Notes: generated by a model not told the origin, from the letters alone. Positions 40,165 through 53,428 are shown, counted from the first letter of the stretch. The stretch is 64,000 nt of DNA from Symsagittifera roscoffensis (GCF_963678635.1 NC_087066.1:58174312-58238311), one strand, 5' to 3'. A program made the numbers and translations.

Positions 40165-43059
40165 ATGGCTCGTGGTGATCCCAATGCTGAGCGAGATGAT
40201 GTGGATGACGTGCGTGCAGCCCGGTCACAGAGGCGTAACGCGGCACCACCTACTGCCGCTTCGGCTGTTCCGGCGGAGCCTGAGGCTCCTTTCGAAGAGG
40301 AGGATCTCTTTGGGGACAATGACGCCCCTCCCGAAGAAGAGGAAGATGGGGAGGATCTGATTGGAGACCGAATGGAAGAGGACTATCAGGCCATTCCGGA
40401 ACTGGACACTTATGAGCGAGAGGGTCTGGCAGACGAGGAAGATGACTTGAGTGAGTTTGACCCAGCGGCACGAGCAGCGGCTGAAAGGGAAATGCGCAAA
40501 CGAGACCGAAAGTAAGTAGTCTAAAACTAAAGTTTTTTACCATGAAAAACAATCAGCACATTCCATGGCTGGAAAAACTCAAGACTGATCACCCTAAAAC
40601 TATTGAGTTTTTCACACCGCGTTTTTCAGTTTATAGTAATGAGTTTGCTTGCATAACTTGTTTTTGTTGATTTCGCTTTCTTCTGTTGCTTTGATATGAT
40701 CTATTTGTACAGGGAAATGACGGAAAAGGGAAAGCGTAGAACTGGTCTTGACTTGGCCTTCGATTCGGACGAGGAAGACGAAGAAGAGGAAGCGGATGTT
40801 CCGTTGAGACGCAGAAGAAGAGCGGAAATGGCGGCCGAGGGAGAAATAGACGACGAGATGTTCGAAAGTATTGAAAATTTGGAGGACACCAAAGGTCACT
40901 CCACAAAAGAGTGGGTCACGATGCGAGCGAATAGATTGGAGATCAAGAATCGCTTTAAAAACTTCCTCCGAACCGCAATGAATGCCAAGGGAAAACTGGT
41001 CTTCAAAGAAGTCATTCGCCAGATGGTAAACAACAATTTGCAAAGTCTACCGGTTTCCTACTCGTTGATTGGCTCTCGTGAACAAGCCCTGGCACTGTTT
41101 TTACCTGAAGCACCGCGAGAGGTTTTGGAGATTTTTAACGACGCTGCGAAAGAAATCATCTTGGTCATGTACCCCGAGTATAACAAAATCCACGAGCAGA
41201 TATTTGTGAGAATTACTGGCTTACCCCTTAATGAAGATTTGAGATCTTTGAGACAGTTGCATTTGAACCAACTCGTGAGAACCCAAGGTGTCGTGACATG
41301 TGCTTCAGGAGTTTTGCCGCAGCTTAACTTGGTCAAATATGATTGTGTCAAATGTCACTATGTGATTGGTCCACTGTACCAAAATCAGGAAGAGGATACA
41401 AAGCCGAATAACTGTCCTGAATGTCAGAGCCGAGGACCGTTTGAGATCAATGTGGAGGAAACGCTGTACAGAAACTATCAGAAAATAACAATTCAAGAGA
41501 GTCCAGGTAAGGTCGCCGCAGGTCGTTTGCCAAGATCAAAAGATGTTATTCTTTTGGCAGATCTCTGTGATACGTGCAAACCAGGAGATGAAATCGACTT
41601 GACTGGGATCTACCACAATAGTTACGATAGCTCGCTTAATAATTCGCACGGGTTTCCTGTTTTCGGAACTGTAATTGAAGCAAACTACATTGACAAGCAG
41701 GATGAAAAGTCCAACTTCGCACGATTGACGGACGAGGATATCGCCGAAATCATTGCACTGTCGAAAGATCCACAGGTCGGTGAAAGAGTTTTTGAATCGA
41801 TTGCTCCGTCAATTTACGGACACATGGATATAAAACGTGCAATTACTTTGGCATTATTCGGCGGTCAGCCCAAAAATCCAGGTGAGAAGCATCGCTTGAG
41901 GGGCGATATTAATATTTTGATTTGCGGAGATCCTGGTACTGCGAAATCACAGTTCCTCAAATATGTTGAGAAAACTGCTCATCGGGCAGTGTTTAGTACA
42001 GGACAAGGAGCCTCAGCTGTTGGTTTGACAGCCTATGTGCAGCGAAGTCCAGTAACTAGGGAGTGGACTCTGGAAGCAGGAGCTTTGGTGTTGGCCGACA
42101 AAGGAATCTGTCTGATTGACGAGTTCGATAAAATGAACGACGCTGACCGAACTTCGATTCACGAGGCGATGGAACAGCAAAGTATTTCGTTGGCAAAAGC
42201 TGGCATTGTGACTTCCCTCCAGGCTAGATGCTCAATCATTGCCGCTGCTAACCCTATAGGAGGGCGATATGATCCTACGTTGACCTTCGCGGACAATGTT
42301 GACCTTTCGGAACCTATTTTGTCTCGATTCGACGTTCTTTGTATTGTCAGAGATCAGGTAGACCCTGTGAATGACGAGCTTATGGCCTCTTTTGTAGTCA
42401 GTTCACACGTTAAGCATCACCCAAATGCAGGCGAGGAAGAAACCCAAATTGAACTACCTCGATCTTCAACGGTTAGGCTGGTACCTCAGGACTTGTTGAA
42501 GAAATACATTCAATACGCAAGAGAAAGAGTGCATCCTAAACTGACAATCGCTGACCAGGACAAACTCGCTAAGATGTATGCGGATCTTAGAAGAGAATCG
42601 ACCGTTACGGGAAGTATCCCTATAACTGTTCGTCACATTGAAAGCGTCATTCGGCTCTCGGAAGCCCATGCCAAATTGCACTTGAGGGATTATGTAAGCA
42701 GCGACGACGTCAATATGGCCATTCGAATCATGCTCGAGAGCTTCATTGAGACTCAGAAGTACAGCATCATGAAGAGCATGTGCAAAAGTTTCAACAGGTA
42801 TCTGAGTTACAAGAAGGACAACAATGAGGTCCTGTTGTTCCTGCTGAAGGCACTGGTCATGGAGCACGTCACTTACCAGCGAAACAGATTAGGAGAGGAA
42901 GTGGATATTGATACAGTGCAGATACCAGAAAAAGATCTGGCTGATAGAGCCCAACGTCTAAATATCAGAGATCTGAATTCATTCTACGGAAGTGAGATAT
43001 TCAGAGCGAATAGATTCAAACGTGACCAGGAAAAGAAGTTGATCATTCAGGCCTTTTAA
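40165..43059 (+). CDS. MCM2: MCM2, replicative helicase subunit (two exons)
   Basis: MCM2 is one of six subunits of the MCM2-7 helicase loaded at replication origins in the nucleus. Exon 1 is 40165-40511 (donor GTAAGT). Exon 2 is 40713-43059 (acceptor TTTGTACAG). The joined protein is 897 aa, close to the usual ~900. The N-terminus is acidic and Ser/Arg-rich, with the histone-binding-type [20 protein letters not shown]. The zinc finger is C327, C330, C350, C353. Walker A is GDPGTAKS (521-528), Walker B LIDEFD (583-588), and the arginine finger is R654 in LSRFD. The C-terminal winged-helix region is present to ...LIIQAF. No damage is seen. Confidence 0.97.
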
Positions 43060-44344
43060 TGTTTCCTCGAATCAGAGGAATCAGTTGCGCTTTTAGAGCA
43101 ACATAACCTCATCTGACTCTATACTTTTAAAAGTTCACTTTTGTATTTTTAATGTCGATTCGTCATTTCTGAATTGCGCAATGAATTGTTCTTTGTCTTG
43201 CTTGAGCTTTTGTTCAGTTGAACCTTGAATACGCCTTGTAGTGAAGTTGTTTTAAGTGCCTTAATGGAACCAAGTGCAATATTAGACTGATATTTTTTGT
43301 ATAATGAATAGAAAAAACCAATTATGCTGCTGATTTTTTGACGAACTTAATTAACTTATTGAAAAAGGGGTTTTCAGCACGAGGTAACTTTAAGAAAATC
43401 ATAAAACTAGTTCAATTTTGGCTTTTAAGCTAGCCCTGAAATCAAACTTCATGCGTTATGATACTTGAGAGAGCAGGTGTATTGAAATTGTGCACTAGAA
43501 ATTTTTTGCCGTGAACAACTTTGTTCATAAGACTCATCTCCTGGAAGCCTCTGTTAGAAGGTTAGTGCAACAGACGTACTTTGAGCTTATTTGTATTTAA
43601 AATTTCTATTTAACAACTGAGTTTGCGAGCGTAGTTTATTAGAATGAACCTTCTTTTTTCCAGCCTAACTCGCAATTAGATGTGCTCATTTGGTGGCGCT
43701 TTCGCTATAATCACGATTTGTAGCATTAGAAGTTCATAGCATCTGTTTGCTTTATTTTTTTTGTCTAGCGTCCGTGGGTGAGAGGTTAAGGCGTGAGTTT
43801 TAAAATTTCTAGGTCGCACGCTAGGATTGAGCTTTTTTTTTAAATTCCAGGCCTATTTCTATTTTTTTATTTCACTTTATTGAGCTGCTTTTTTGTGTTC
43901 TCGCTAGTGTTTGCGAAGCACAGCTTCGCCTCTGTGTTAAAATTTGTTTTGATTTGTATAATTATTTGACCCAACTCAGTTTTTATAATTTACTTTTTTA
44001 CCCTTGTGCTGAGCAAGGGCATTGCAATCGGGTATTAGACATTTTACACGTTAACAACTTTGTTCACCGAATGGTCATCAGTATATTTCATACCGGCTAA
44101 ATACATGGATAGTGTAACGCTGTATTGCTAATTAATAGCATGGTTACTGCATTGGCGAAATATGTGCCATTTACGCAAAGAGTTGTAAATTAATTCTTCG
44201 GATTCGAGTTTTTGGTAGATGTCGGTCGGCACTGAGGTCGGTGAAAAATTGAAAAATCTTAATCACCCTTTTAAGCCCTCCGTTTTAAAATTAGAAAAAT
44301 TCAATATGAAAAAATTGTCAACTTTAAAAAATATATTATACATT
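43060..44344. other. MCM2 3' flank and non-coding DNA
   Basis: No gene is supported. At 43770-43830 a stretch (GTGAGAGGTTAAGGCG) resembles the D-arm of a leucine tRNA, but the rest does not fold as one. At 43913-43929 there is a GCGAAGC-ACA-GCTTCGC hairpin belonging to a dispersed family. 43998-44110 resembles 27867-27965. Confidence 0.5.
43878..43945 (+). repeat. Dispersed hairpin repeat (GAAGC...GCTTCGCCTCTGT family)
   Basis: GAGCTGCTTTTTTGTGTTCTCG, a GCGAAGC hairpin, CCTCTGTGT and AAATTT occur in order. Relatives are at about 34270-34360, 37665-37755 (duplicate), 45655-45695 and 50105-50150; fragments are at 30222 and 51664. This is a small dispersed repeat family of unknown type. Confidence 0.65.
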
Positions 44345-44843
44345 TTTGGCTTTTAGCCAACTTGTACATTTAAGAGCTGGTCTAGAGCTACTGAAGTGAT
44401 ACTTGGTCTACTGCTGAAAGAAGTTTTCAGTAATAGATTTTTTGTCCGTATTTTGATTTCGTACTAATTTTTGTCCGCCTACTTGCCGGGTGTTTTATTT
44501 CGGTTATTTCTTGTCCATTTTTTCGGTCCTGTTTTCATATTTCAGGGGTTAAATTTAATGCAGGTTTCCTTAGTTTTTTTACACTCAAAAACAAGTTGGC
44601 TTTTAGCCAACTTATACATTTAAGAGCTGGTCTAGAGCTACTGAAGTGATACTTGGTCTACTGCTGAAAAAAGTTTTCAGTAATAGATTTTTTGGTCGGT
44701 TTTTTGATTTCGTACCAATTTTTGTCCGCCTACTTGCCGGGTGTTTTATTTCGGTTATTTCATGTCAATTTTTTTGGTCCTGTTTTCATATTTCAGAGGG
44801 TAAATTTAATGCAGGTTTTCTTAGTTTTTTTACATTCAAAAAC
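44345..44843 (+). repeat. Tandem duplication of ~250 bp
   Basis: 44345-44592 and 44595-44843 are about 95% identical by eye (GGCTTTTAGCCAACTT ... TTACAnTCAAAAAC, offset 250). The unit contains a TTGGCTTTTAGCCAA near-palindrome at its start. It is non-coding. Confidence 0.92.
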
Positions 44844-47800
44844 TTTCTGTTAGAAAAGAAGAAAACTGAAATTAAAATAAATTGCAAAATTTCAGTTTTT
44901 TAGATGCTTGGTTTCTGAATTTTTTAATCAAAAAGTGCGTAGAACTAGTTATAATTTTTAACTGTTAAATGTTTTTTTTTAGGATTGAGCTGTTTTATTT
45001 GGAAGCGATTCAAGTTGATGGCATAGCGTATTGTTTTAATATATCAAAATTATTTCGAAAAAATCCACAATGCTTTTTTAAAGTAATTTGACATGACTGT
45101 TTTGTCTACGAAGATTTGTGGAAAGTTTTGCACGAGATTCAGTAGTATAGTTCTTCCTAGCTGAGAATTCTGAATTCGTTTTTTTTGTATTTTTTACTGT
45201 TCTTTATTATTATTAACTTTTTTTATTCCACATTGCGATCCACCAGCTCTCCTAACATTGCGTATCGACTTCATAATCGATAGATAAGTTTGATGCAGTT
45301 GGGTATTTTTAAGCCATAAGAGTTTTTCAGGTTTTCTTCAATTGTTTTTGGGGAAATTTTTTGAAAATTATGCTTTGGTTTTTTGTAGTTTTTTTTTCCA
45401 ATTTTTTGAGATCTTAGTTTAAAGCAAATAACGGATAGGGCCTTTTCGTAAGTTCAATTGTTCCTGTAGGACATGTATGAGAAAGACATGATTGGAGTTT
45501 GTGTTGACCGAATCCATCTTATGTTGTAGATAATTATTTAGTCCTTTAAACAATTGCATTTTCCAGGCTTACGATTTAATTAACAGAATTCATCCAAGTT
45601 TCTCACTTCGTTTCAGACACATTATCTTTTGATATTTCTCAATTTTTTTGTATCACAAGTGGTGCGAAGCTTAGCTTCGGCTCTGTAATTTTTTAAAAGT
45701 CGATTTATTTCAAAAGTTTCGACGTGTGCTATATCGGCTTGGAGCCTCATATTGTGTAACTTATTGGGCAAAAATATGTTCTGATGCTGATAGTGACTTA
45801 GAACTGTTCTAATGCTCGATTAAGACCGGCATCTGGCCCTTTTGACATATTTCCTCCTAACTGAATTTCATTCGAGATAAAACGTGATTTGGGATTTTTA
45901 TAGATGTTTTTTTTGTTCATCATTTTTTTTCAAAAAGTTTTTTTTTTCTTCGGCTCAATTTTTTATTGGCTAGCTCGTCTTGCTATGTGTGTTTAGTTGA
46001 CGTCTCTAGATAAATTGAATAAAAGTATCCCAATATAAAGATGAATGATTTCCGAACATGAATGATTTAACGTATTCCTATCTATATGCAGATGACCTAG
46101 CGAGGGGAATTAAATGAGCGCAACGTAGTAATCATTGCAAATAATTTCTTTAGTTTTTAGAGAGAAAAAAGTACGTGTAAACTGGATAAATGGAAGTGAA
46201 TGCCTTGAACTTCAACGAAATGCCCCGCTCTATTACTCTCGATGTGAATGGTCCTAAAAAGCATAAATTTTATTGGAATCCGAATACCGAATTATAGACC
46301 TAGAATATACCTTGCGAGCTTGTTTTGAGATTACTGAATGTGCGCAAAAACCCTTTCTGGCTACTAGTCTCTCTCCACTCTTTGAGAATGGTCAGAACAT
46401 TAAAAATGGTTCGTTGCTCGAGTTTTACTTCATTATGTTCCGTCCACATTTAAGTTAGCAAAAAAATTTTGAAAAATGCGATCTATCTATTCATACATTA
46501 GTTATTTCTACATTCAATTGACGTTTCGCCTGACACATAGATAATGAGACAATTCGTAACAAGCCACTTCGTAACTTGCGACAATTCGTAACATGATATT
46601 TGCAAGCAGAGTAAGCTTGCTTCTCTGTGCTTACGGCCGGCGCGAGAGGAATGTGACGCGTGAATCCGAGTTCTCCGCTTAATCTACTGTTGCGAATTGA
46701 CACTTGTTACGTATTTTTGCCGGTTGTGAATTGTCGCCTCACGAGACACTTACCCTTTGGAAAAATTAGGAGCCCTGTTGGCACGCAACTGAATATGGGA
46801 CTCATCATTGGGATCAGCAAAGTTAAGAGATATAGAGAATGTTTTTTTACACATGGAATATTTAAAAGCCTACATATATACTTAATATTTTAGGTATTTT
46901 TAGTCAGATGCGGAATCATAAGATGAAAATTAAAGTATGCGAAAGAATAGTGTTGCTTTTTTGGTTTCAATTTCGACAGAATGATTCTTGCTATCTCCAA
47001 TGCCCAAGTGATAATATGATTTGAAACAATAAAATTTGACGATTACTCGGAAGAGTTTTTGCTCCATTAATTGAAAATGGGAAGGAACTCTGTATTTAAG
47101 TTGATTTTAGTGATCGAAAGACGTTAAAAAATTTGAAAACATTTTCTGGTCCGAGAAAAACCAGTTTGAAGTTTTTGATTTTTTGGTCTAATCTCGCAAA
47201 TAAAGTGAGCTAGCCATAAAGACATAGCTTATTAGAGCTTACTTTGAGCCGTGATAAATTAGTTGTGCTCGATTTAAGTGTGTTTTGGAGCATGTTTGCG
47301 CCACTTCGAGAAGCAAGATTTTTCAAATTTTTTTTAAAACCCCAAACAGTTTAACAAATTGGAAAAATTTTGGTTTTGAACAATTTTTTTTTCGTTTGCC
47401 TATTTATTTTTTTAACGAAAACAGTTTTACAGTGTGCCCATTTTATCATGAATGTCGAATATGCCTAGAAAAAACTTTTTTGTAATTTTTAAGCCTATGT
47501 TCGGAACATTCTGGGCTATTTGCACAGTAACCGGCCATCCGTGTTTAATCTCATTAAAAGTTTTTTGATCAAAAGTACGACTATACTGGTAAGACAAAAA
47601 AGTAGGTATCAGTTTATTAGTTCTTTGCTCATTCAAAAATTTTTCACAGGACTCAAAATTGAGCTGCATATTTTGCTCTTGGTGGCTACGTAATCACATA
47701 CTCAACTTCTATAGAAACGATTCTTACCTTGAATTGAATTAGTCATGACTTTAAAGAAGAATAAATGTGTTATAGAATAGATGGATTGTGCCTACTGTTG

Positions 47801-47880
47801 ACATGTTTGAGATTATTGAAAGTTATGGCAAATGCGCGGATTTTCACATCAGTTTTTCTTTTGACCGAAAACCGGGATAC
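44844..47880. other. AT-rich non-coding DNA
   Basis: No gene is supported. It contains the hairpin repeat at 45655-45695 and an inverted-repeat element at about 46548-46740. Confidence 0.4.
46548..46740. mobile_element. Possible MITE relic
   Basis: GACAATTCGTAAC occurs twice at the left (46548 and 46580), and GTTACG ... GTGAATTGTCGC lies at the right (about 46706-46737), in inverted orientation. The core 10-bp complement GCGACAATTC/GAATTGTCGC is perfect. No target duplication was found. Confidence 0.35.
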
Positions 47881-47949
47881 TTTTTCATCGCATGTGGCTG
47901 TTGTTATTTATTGTAGGCCGTGCACTGTGCTGACGGGAGGTAGACCCCA

Positions 47950-48930
47950 ATACTCCTAAGGTACTCCACGGCGGCGGTTGTATCTGTCTGTAGGACTTCT
48001 AGTTTCGGGGCTTCGCCAAAGGTAGCCTTCCGCTCGCCATATCAGATGGTGCAATGCAGGAGAACTTGTTCTGAGTCCTCTACGTTATTACAGTAGGGGC
48101 AGCTTGGGTCATCCATTTGTCCGTGTCTATGTTTCGTTGCTTGTAGGAAGGGAGCTTTATTCAGCCTGAGTTTGTGCAGGGTGACTTCCTCTGCTGTACT
48201 TCTGCAATCTCTCGGCATTGGCTCGCCATGGGTTGCTCTGCGGTAGAAGTGATGTACTGGGACTTGATGTAGGTAGTCTTCTAGGCGGTGGTCATCCCTG
48301 TCCATGTTTGGGGCCTCTCTCGGGTCTCTGCCTTCTGCGATGGTAGCTAGGCGTCTTCGAGCAATAGATCTTCAGTCCTGGCGATTGTCTTCTCCTCTGA
48401 CTTGAGTCTCTGGCGTGGTCCTGGCTGTCTCACTGCATGGAGATGGTGGTTTTCGGAGAACTGACTGCATCTGATCAGCAGTTTAGCCGTAGAGTCTTTG
48501 ATTTCTTGTTTGATCGTCGTGAGCGCTTTTTTGGCCATTTTTGATCGGCTTGCGATTCCTTTGGTGCTCCTGTGATGGAGGGCGCTGCCCTTTAGTTGCA
48601 GGTCTCCAGGTGGGGAAACCACCCCACAATTCTGCTGCATACAATCCGCCGGGTCTGACATATGGTTAGCAGAGTCGTTTGAGGTCCGTAGCACTCATCT
48701 CCCAGTCTCTGCCTGCCAGCGCCTGGAGCATCTGGTTTCGCTTGCGGAGCTTTTTGCAGGCTTTTTAAGTGTGGTTGCCGAACCTCAGCTGTCATTCGAT
48801 GTGTACTCCCATCATCATCATTTGTTTCTTGTTCATGTTCCATATCAGCAGAGTTATCGGTGGCTGGGCTTTGCCAGCTGTTTCACGAGGATCGAACGAG
48901 ACTATTACGGCTTCTGTCTTCTAAACTGAG
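47950..48930 (-). pseudogene. Decayed LINE (non-LTR retrotransposon) reverse transcriptase, 3' part
   Basis: Minus-strand frames, interrupted by stops and shifts, read in order: KTEAVIVSFDPRETAGK (the RT region after the palm, 'KT..' motif) at about 48910-48840; RKRNQMLQALAGRDWEM; YAAELWGGFPTW (typical of the RT thumb/connection); and near 48110-48060 a terminal zinc-binding pattern CPYCNN..DSEQVLLHC. These are the usual C-terminal landmarks of a LINE RT. It has at least three frame breaks, so it is dead. The clade cannot be assigned. It is GC-richer than its surroundings. Confidence 0.7.
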
Positions 48931-49109
48931 ATCATCACATGGTGTTCTGTTGCGCATTCGGTGATGACGTTCAGTGCTATCTGTAATTCAGCAGACTACT
49001 CCAGCAGACTACTCCTTATCTGCCAACTGATAAAGTGCTGCTGAGGGCGTTGCCGCTTTGATCCCTTTCGGGAGATCCGCCATGGATATGCAGTTCAAAA
49101 GGGGAGAAA

Positions 49110-51418
49110 GAGGGATAATATCAACTGAAAGATATCAACTCATTCAAATGCATTGTTGATAACTTATACCTGGCCCAAAAATCAAGCAAAATTCTGAAGG
49201 TGTTAATTTTGCAACATTTAGGAAAGGTTTTTTTTTTATAAAGGAGTGTTCGAAAAAGAAGCGTTTTCAGTTCTTTAAAATACGATTGAAAGGTAGAAAG
49301 AATTTTTTGGGCTTTGATTGGAATGTAGATCCTAGTATCATAGTTTTTTTTCCAGAATTCTTCTGGACTCATCGGCTAACTTGATTAGCATATCAAGTTC
49401 CGATTAAAAAATATTTCCGGCTCGCGAAAAGGTTACGTGTTTGCTTGAGACCACATAAATTAGTGCCTCTGATCGTGTTCTGTCAGCTTAATTACAGCGC
49501 GGAGTTTTTCAATGTGTTTACTATTCTAGACTGCAATTTTTCCACCTGTGAGAGCTAGTGAGTGGTAATCGGGAACTAGAATTTTTTTTACAAACTGCTG
49601 TTCTTTTTCTTGCTAATTTTCTGTTGCCGCTCAGACATGCTCAATTTCTTGAAAATTCGTTTCATTAGAGTTATTATTGTATTGTGTTAAAACGTTGAAT
49701 TGAAATATATTTATTGATAAATTGTTGATTTTTTTCGGGCTTTTGGTTTTCGTCCTAATTTCTGTCTGCTCATTTTCCGTTTTTAATGCAATTCTGTTTA
49801 TATGTTTTCAAGCATTTTTGTCCAAAGCTTAGGTTTCTTATTTGATTCAATCCATTTTTACTATAGTTGAAAATTGTTCTGTTGTTAGTAAATGTACCAA
49901 CTCTGACTTTGAATAATTTTTTACCCTTGCGATTAGCAAGCGTTATAGTTATTTGTTTCTGTTGAACGAGTTGACTATTGCTGTATTGGTTGAGTCAGCT
50001 TATTTTCCATAGTTTAAATGCTTTTTAAATGCTTTTGCCTTGTTTCAGGAGGGATGAGTCGTAAAAATTTTGATTTCACTAATTTTATAGCTTGATTTTT
50101 TTACAATTTTGTTTTTGAAGCTTTGCAATGCCTCTCTGTCAAATTTTTTAATAGTGCTATAAGTTCAGTCCCATAATTTTATCAGCACCTCCTTTTCGTT
50201 TTGGTATAAATTAAATGTGAGCAATTTTTATAGCATTTTAATTGATTCAGTTTGCACTCAATAATAAAAGTCAACAAGGGTGATCGATTACTGTGCAAGT
50301 AGCACAGAATGTTCCGACCATAGTCTTAAAAAATACGATTTTTTTCTTCAAATTAGTGTTTTTTTTGCGTGATGTGATAAAATGGTCTGAACGAAAAACT
50401 AGAACGTAGGCATTTTCTACAGTCATAGTAAAACAGCTTTTGTAGAAATGTTACTAGAAAAACGGAAAAAAATATCTTAAAAATAATGTGAAAAGTTTTC
50501 ATCACAAAGGAATTATTTTGGAAAGTTTCGAAAGTCGTTCGAATCACGACTTAGAGGGCTTTAAAATGATATATCAGTCGACCCAGTCCGATGATTATAT
50601 GTGGCACCTGATTTTGCGTGGAAAAGAAAAAATTGAAAAAAAACCTAATACAAAGTTCCTCCCCATTTTCAATGGTCGGAACAATAAATGCATAATTTTT
50701 TTTCACTGTTGACATCTTTGAGTAGCCAAGTTTGTCAAATGAGCTTTTTCGAGCTTGAAATGTATCGGTTACTCAACTTTTATTTGGAAAATGTTCTATA
50801 TCTGACAGGTTTTTATATTTATTTATTAGGAATCAATGACCGTACTAAGACTCTTATATGCATCTTGATGATTGAATTGTTTTTTTTTCACGGAAAGTCT
50901 TAAAATTTGTTGCCTCTCAACTTTGATAATTCGTGATTTGACCTCTGATTTCTTTTTCAGTTCATTTCCTTTGTTAAAAGGAAGGCAAACTTCACTATCA
51001 TACAACAAAACAGTACAAAAGGTCATGAAAAACGTGATTTGCCTTCTGACGTCTTTTTCAGTTCATTTACTTTGTTAAAAGGAAGGCAAACTCCACTAAT
51101 GAACAACAAAACGGTAAAGGTCACGAAAAACGTGATCGACAATTTGCTTAAAAAAGGTGATTTTTTCCTCATTAGTCCGGGTGCTGAAATAAACGGGTGC
51201 TCTTCAGATATAAGTTTCTCCAGTTTTCTGTTTGCTCGATGCGGGTTTGCACGATTGAAGAGAACTCGTTTTATTAGTTAAGTGCATTTTTTCCTAATTA
51301 GCTTTATATCAGCCCCATCTCTTTTTTTGCAATTCATCAATTTGAAAAATTTCCGACAAGTGTTTTTAAAAAGGAGACATATATTTCAGATTATCATTTC
51401 GTCACACTAAGATAAAAC
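49110..51418. other. Non-coding DNA upstream of HAP40-like gene
   Basis: No gene is supported. A ~105-bp tandem duplication lies at 50940-51141 (two copies of TTTTTCAGTTCATTT.CTTTGTTAAAAGGAAGGCAAAC), and a hairpin-family copy at about 50105-50150. Confidence 0.45.
50940..51141 (+). repeat. ~105-bp tandem duplication
   Basis: TCTTTTTCAGTTCATTT, GTTAAAAGGAAGGCAAAC, ACAACAAAAC and GAAAAACGTGAT recur in the same order about 105 bp apart. Confidence 0.85.
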
Positions 51419-51849
51419 ATGGAAACCGCGGACGAGTTTTGGAGAATGTACGAGCAACTATCTCTTCGTCTGAAAAAGTAAGTAATCTTTTTCCAGTTTT
51501 TATTTCTTCAATTATAAATAGAAGCTGTATCTTTGGAGATAATTTAGAATCCTGCATGCTTCTAAGGCACTCAAACCAAAGCTTTGTAGTTTCGTTTAAG
51601 TAAAAAATAAGATTTTTTTAATTGACTGAATTATTACGGTTGAGCTCATAAGGGAATTGAATTATAATTGAGCGAACTTAGCTTCGCGCCTTCTCTTTAA
51701 TAATATTATTAAGAAGAGTCTCGTTTCAGGAAGTATCTGAAGAAAACACACTTCTCTGATTCCCTCGATCATTTCACAAAACTAGCCAAGCATTTGGACG
51801 AGGAGAGGTGCCCACAGTATGCTGCCTTTTGCTCATTGGCCGTCGCGAA
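51419..51849 (+). CDS. F8A1: HAP40/F8A-like protein, first two exons
   Basis: HAP40 (F8A) is a helical-repeat protein that binds and stabilises huntingtin and acts in endosome transport. Exon 1 is 51419-51477 (ATG, donor GTAAGT). Exon 2 is 51730-51849 (acceptor TCGTTTCAG, donor GTAACT). The joined product begins METADEFWRMYEQLSLRL, then KKKYLKKTHFSDSLDHF, and ends CPQYAAFCSLAVAK. This matches the start of HAP40 in layout: the LKK(R/K)(Y/F)L(R/K)K block, the 'F..L...L' helix and PYAA(W/F)C.LAVA. Later exons (about 300 residues) were not found in the window, which is then interrupted by two DNA transposons. The gene may have long introns or be truncated. Confidence 0.7.
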
Positions 51850-53420
51850 GTAACTATATTTTCTATATTAAATAAAACTAGCAAGCAGGTCTTCATTGAT
51901 CAATCGGCTCGCAGAAGGCCTTGAATCTTTGAACTAATTCAAATGTATTTTAGTTTGAACTGGGGTACAGGTATGATAGTTTGGTCCTAGAAGCAAGATT
52001 GAAAGATGGCTCACGCAAATTTTAGAAAATTTAAAAACAAGTAAACAAATGCGGACCATGTTTGCGAAGAATTTAAGGCGTAATAATGGTTCTTACGCGA
52101 ACCATTTAAACTTAAGGGGCCCAACTATCACGTGTAGCTAAACTGGTTAGCAAAATTTGCAAAGCAAGCTATTGAAGCGATGAAACATAAAAAAAATTAA
52201 ATCTATTGCATACCGTGAATCGGTTCGAAAGTTTCTCTCAGTCATTCAAACTATGGCTGTTTTTTGTTTTGTTTTCTAAATGGATTGGCAAAAATTCAGT
52301 TTATCTAATCGGGTCATTCAAGCGATGATTTGAAAAACGTAACATTCTTTATGATGAATCGATGCGAGAATTTTCATAAATCAATTTCCGTTGCGCTTAA
52401 AAAAAGACCGTTAAAGCACCCTGTTAACAGCACACCGCTTTAGGGTTGGGAGTTTCAAACTCTGTGCATTTTTATAAAACGTGAGATCTGGGAAGTTTAA
52501 AGGTTTTGATCAGCCATATTTGGAGGCAAGACTTGCAACCACTGAGAGTACCCTGACAGCATCCAACTCTAGATTTGAGAATTTCAGTTTTTGACGCTAG
52601 TCATTCAAGTCTTGTAATTGAAGGCGTTTCTCAAAACTTCAAGACAATCTGTCTAGACATTTAGCATTGACCTAAAGAAAGGCCCTAATTTGATACTCAT
52701 CCAGATTTTGCATTAAAAAAACTTCTAGAACATTCACGATTTTCGCTTAAATGTTGTCCCCAACGCCTTATGTTGACCCTTGTTTCCTGTAAAAATCGTT
52801 TAACCATGGAGTCCATAGAATTTTGGTGTTGCTTTTAAATAACAGATTCAAAATGCGCTATGTACGCAGTGTTTATATGAACGCAAGGTGTTTATCTAAA
52901 GTCTGAAATATTCTAGAAACAATTTTTGAACAATTAACTGTTTAGACAAGATAATCTCAATTGAATTTCAAGGCCAGAGAACATCTGTCAACTTATCAAC
53001 TTTTTGATCGAAGCTTTGACCACATTTTCTGAAACGACCAAACCTGTCATAACAACTTCTTTGTTCTACGACATTCAAAACTGATTTTTGAGAACCGACA
53101 AAATATTTCACTTAAATAGCTTATTTAATCATTCGTAAGCATGCTATTGAAGCAAGGAAGCTTCGAAAAAGTTTCTTTACAACCCATAAATGTTTGCGAG
53201 CCGAGCCCTTAGAGCCGATTGGTTCTATGAAAGAATTATTTTTCCTTGAACACCTTTCTCAGAAAAAGTAATTTTTGCGAACCGGATCGTTCTTGGAAAT
53301 TCATTACGAGGCCAAACTGTGCATTTTGTGCATTGTAAGCGGATTCCGCAACATGGACGCTCCCTTTGTTCTTCTTTTGTTATTTACTTCTCTTTGATCG
53401 TTCCGACAAAATTTAAACAT
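51850..53420. other. Non-coding DNA, probable HAP40 intron
   Basis: No ORF is supported. At about 52490-52640 there is a single minus-strand copy of the 168-bp satellite family found at 60.8-63.0 kb (ACTTGCAACCACTGAGAGTACCCTGACAG). Confidence 0.45.
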
Positions 53421-53428
53421 GTTTAAAG

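Noticed and set aside
40696-40712. ATG at 40696 as an MCM2 start
   Set aside because: It lies in the intron just before the acceptor. Splicing exon 1 (40165-40511) to 40713 gives the conserved acidic N-terminus and normal length.
43770-43850. tRNA-Leu-like sequence
   Set aside because: A D-arm-like GAGAGGTTAAGGCG is present, but the anticodon stem does not pair and there is no B box, so it is at most a relic.
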